This document shows positions 6,015 through 7,059 of a stretch of DNA of 7,059 bases, piece by piece. The first letter of the stretch is position 1; each line of letters starts with the position of its first letter. Under the pieces are notes generated by a model. It ran no database searches. It was given only the letters and a program-made list of their open reading frames with translations, and had not been told where the DNA came from. The DNA is taken from positions 1-7,059 of the forward strand of contig JAISNE010000420.1 of NCBI GenBank assembly GCA_031276375.1. The letters run 5' to 3'. This DNA is from Accumulibacter sp. (GTDB taxonomy: Bacteria; Pseudomonadota; Gammaproteobacteria; Burkholderiales; Rhodocyclaceae). The translations under genes and the position numbers were made by a program.

Positions 6015-7059
6015 ATGGCCGTGACGCAGGAAGCCGTTCTGGCGGCGCTCAGTAATTTCAACGATCCGAACACGCGGAAAGACTACGTTTCGACCCGCGC
6101 GCTCAAGAACCTGAAGATCGAAGGCGGGCAAGTGTCCTTCGACATCGAACTTGGCTATCCCGCCAAAACGCAACTGGAAACGCTCCGCGCGGCGCTGGCC
6201 GACGCCGTGCGCGCCGTGCCGGGCGTGACCGGCGTCAGCGCCAACGTCGCCGTGAACATCGTCGCGCACGCCGTGCAGCGCAACCTGAAACCGCTGCCGG
6301 GCGTGCGCAACATCATCGCCGTGGCCTCCGGCAAGGGCGGCGTCGGCAAAAGCACGACGGCGGTCAATCTGGCGCTGGCGCTGGCCGCCGAGGGCGCCGG
6401 CGTCGGCCTGCTCGACGCCGACATCTACGGCCCGTCGGTGCCGCAGATGCTCGGCCTGACCGGCCGGCGGCCGGAATCGGAAGACGGCAAGACGCTCGAA
6501 CCCCTGCGCGCCTTCGGTCTGCAAACCATGTCGATCGGCTTCATGGTCGACATCGATTCACCGATGGTCTGGCGCGGCCCGATGGTCACGCAGGCGCTGG
6601 AGCAACTGCTCGGCCAGACGCGCTGGCGGGATATCGACTACCTCATCGTCGACATGCCGCCGGGAACCGGCGACACGCAGCTCACGCTGGCGCAGAAGGT
6701 GCCGGTGACCGGCGCGCTGATCGTCACCACGCCGCAGGACCTCGCGCTGATCGACGCGCGCAAGGCCTTCCGGATGTTCGAAAAGGTCGGCATTCCCATC
6801 CTCGGCCTGATCGAGAACATGAGCATTCATATCTGCTCCAGATGCGGTCACGAAGAGCACATTTTCGGCGCCGGCGGCGCGCAGCGCATGGCCAGCGACT
6901 ACGACGCCGAACTGCTCGGCGCGCTGCCGCTGGAACTGGAAATCCGCGAACTGACCGACACCGGCAAGCCCACCGTCGTCGGCGCGCCCTTCTCGCGCGC
7001 GGCCGACATCTACCGGACGATCGCCCGGCGCGTCGGCGTCAAGATCGCCGAGCGGGCCA
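6015..7059 (+). CDS. apbC: ApbC/Mrp-type iron-sulfur cluster carrier ATPase (3' partial)
   Basis: Soluble cytoplasmic P-loop ATPase of the ApbC/Mrp/NBP35 (MinD-related) family, which binds and passes on Fe-S clusters. Translation from the ATG at 6015 gives 348 residues and is still open at the window end; the family is usually about 360 residues, so only a short tail is missing. Residues 1 to about 85 are a DUF59/MIP18-like domain (NDPNTRKDYVSTRALKNL, then a V-GV pattern near 68-80). The ATPase follows: deviant Walker A SGKGGVGKST at 105-114 with both lysines, LLDADIYGPSVPQMLG at 132-147, Walker B-like IVDMPPGTGD at 211-220 and TTPQDLALIDARK at 238-250. The cluster-binding CxxC pair is Cys274 and Cys277 (codons 6834 and 6843), followed by GHEEHIFG. 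It follows the antiporter genes after an 83-base gap with its own strong ribosome binding site. It is unrelated to the Mrp antiporter despite the shared name. Confidence 0.96.
   Translation, partial: MAVTQEAVLAALSNFNDPNTRKDYVSTRALKNLKIEGGQVSFDIELGYPAKTQLETLRAALADAVRAVPGVTGVSANVAVNIVAHAVQRNLKPLPGVRNIIAVASGKGGVGKSTTAVNLALALAAEGAGVGLLDADIYGPSVPQMLGLTGRRPESEDGKTLEPLRAFGLQTMSIGFMVDIDSPMVWRGPMVTQALEQLLGQTRWRDIDYLIVDMPPGTGDTQLTLAQKVPVTGALIVTTPQDLALIDARKAFRMFEKVGIPILGLIENMSIHICSRCGHEEHIFGAGGAQRMASDYDAELLGALPLELEIRELTDTGKPTVVGAPFSRAADIYRTIARRVGVKIAERA

Noticed and set aside
5928..6524. A 198-codon - strand frame opposite the start of apbC
   Set aside because: No recognisable domain; it is antisense to the conserved DUF59 and Walker A regions of apbC.

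Overview
The window is GC-rich, gene-dense bacterial DNA. It carries a nearly complete multisubunit cation/proton antiporter operon of the Mrp family (also called Mnh, Sha or Pha), followed by the 5' part of an unrelated gene for an ApbC/Mrp-type iron-sulfur carrier ATPase. All genes are on the + strand. High GC, the fused A-B first subunit and the style of the ApbC protein suggest a proteobacterium, most likely a betaproteobacterium. That placement is inference from protein resemblance only.

Layout: (1) 1-2820 is the large MnhA subunit, cut at its 5' end by the window edge, with an MnhB-type domain fused to its C-terminus. (2) 2820-3167 is mnhC. (3) 3168-3234 is the only non-overlapping junction inside the operon; it holds a possible 23-codon mini-ORF and an 8-bp inverted repeat. 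(4) 3235-4863 mnhD, 4860-5348 mnhE, 5345-5626 mnhF and 5623-5931 mnhG are joined by ATGA stop/start overlaps. (5) 5932-6014 is an 83-base gap with a weak terminator-like hairpin and a strong ribosome binding site. (6) 6015-7059 is apbC, cut by the window end probably only a dozen or so codons before its stop.

The six antiporter genes match the 'group 2' arrangement (A-B fusion, C, D, E, F, G). The products should assemble in the cytoplasmic membrane into one complex that exchanges Na+ or K+ for protons, for pH and salt homeostasis. MnhA and MnhD are the two complex-I-like antiporter-fold subunits, MnhC resembles NuoK, and E, F and G are small accessory membrane subunits. Which cation is carried cannot be read from sequence. 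ApbC is a soluble P-loop ATPase involved in Fe-S cluster delivery. It shares only the historical name 'Mrp' with the antiporter.

I found no tRNA, rRNA, CRISPR array, insertion sequence or phage gene, and no convincing undescribed system. The least ordinary part is the mnhC-mnhD junction.
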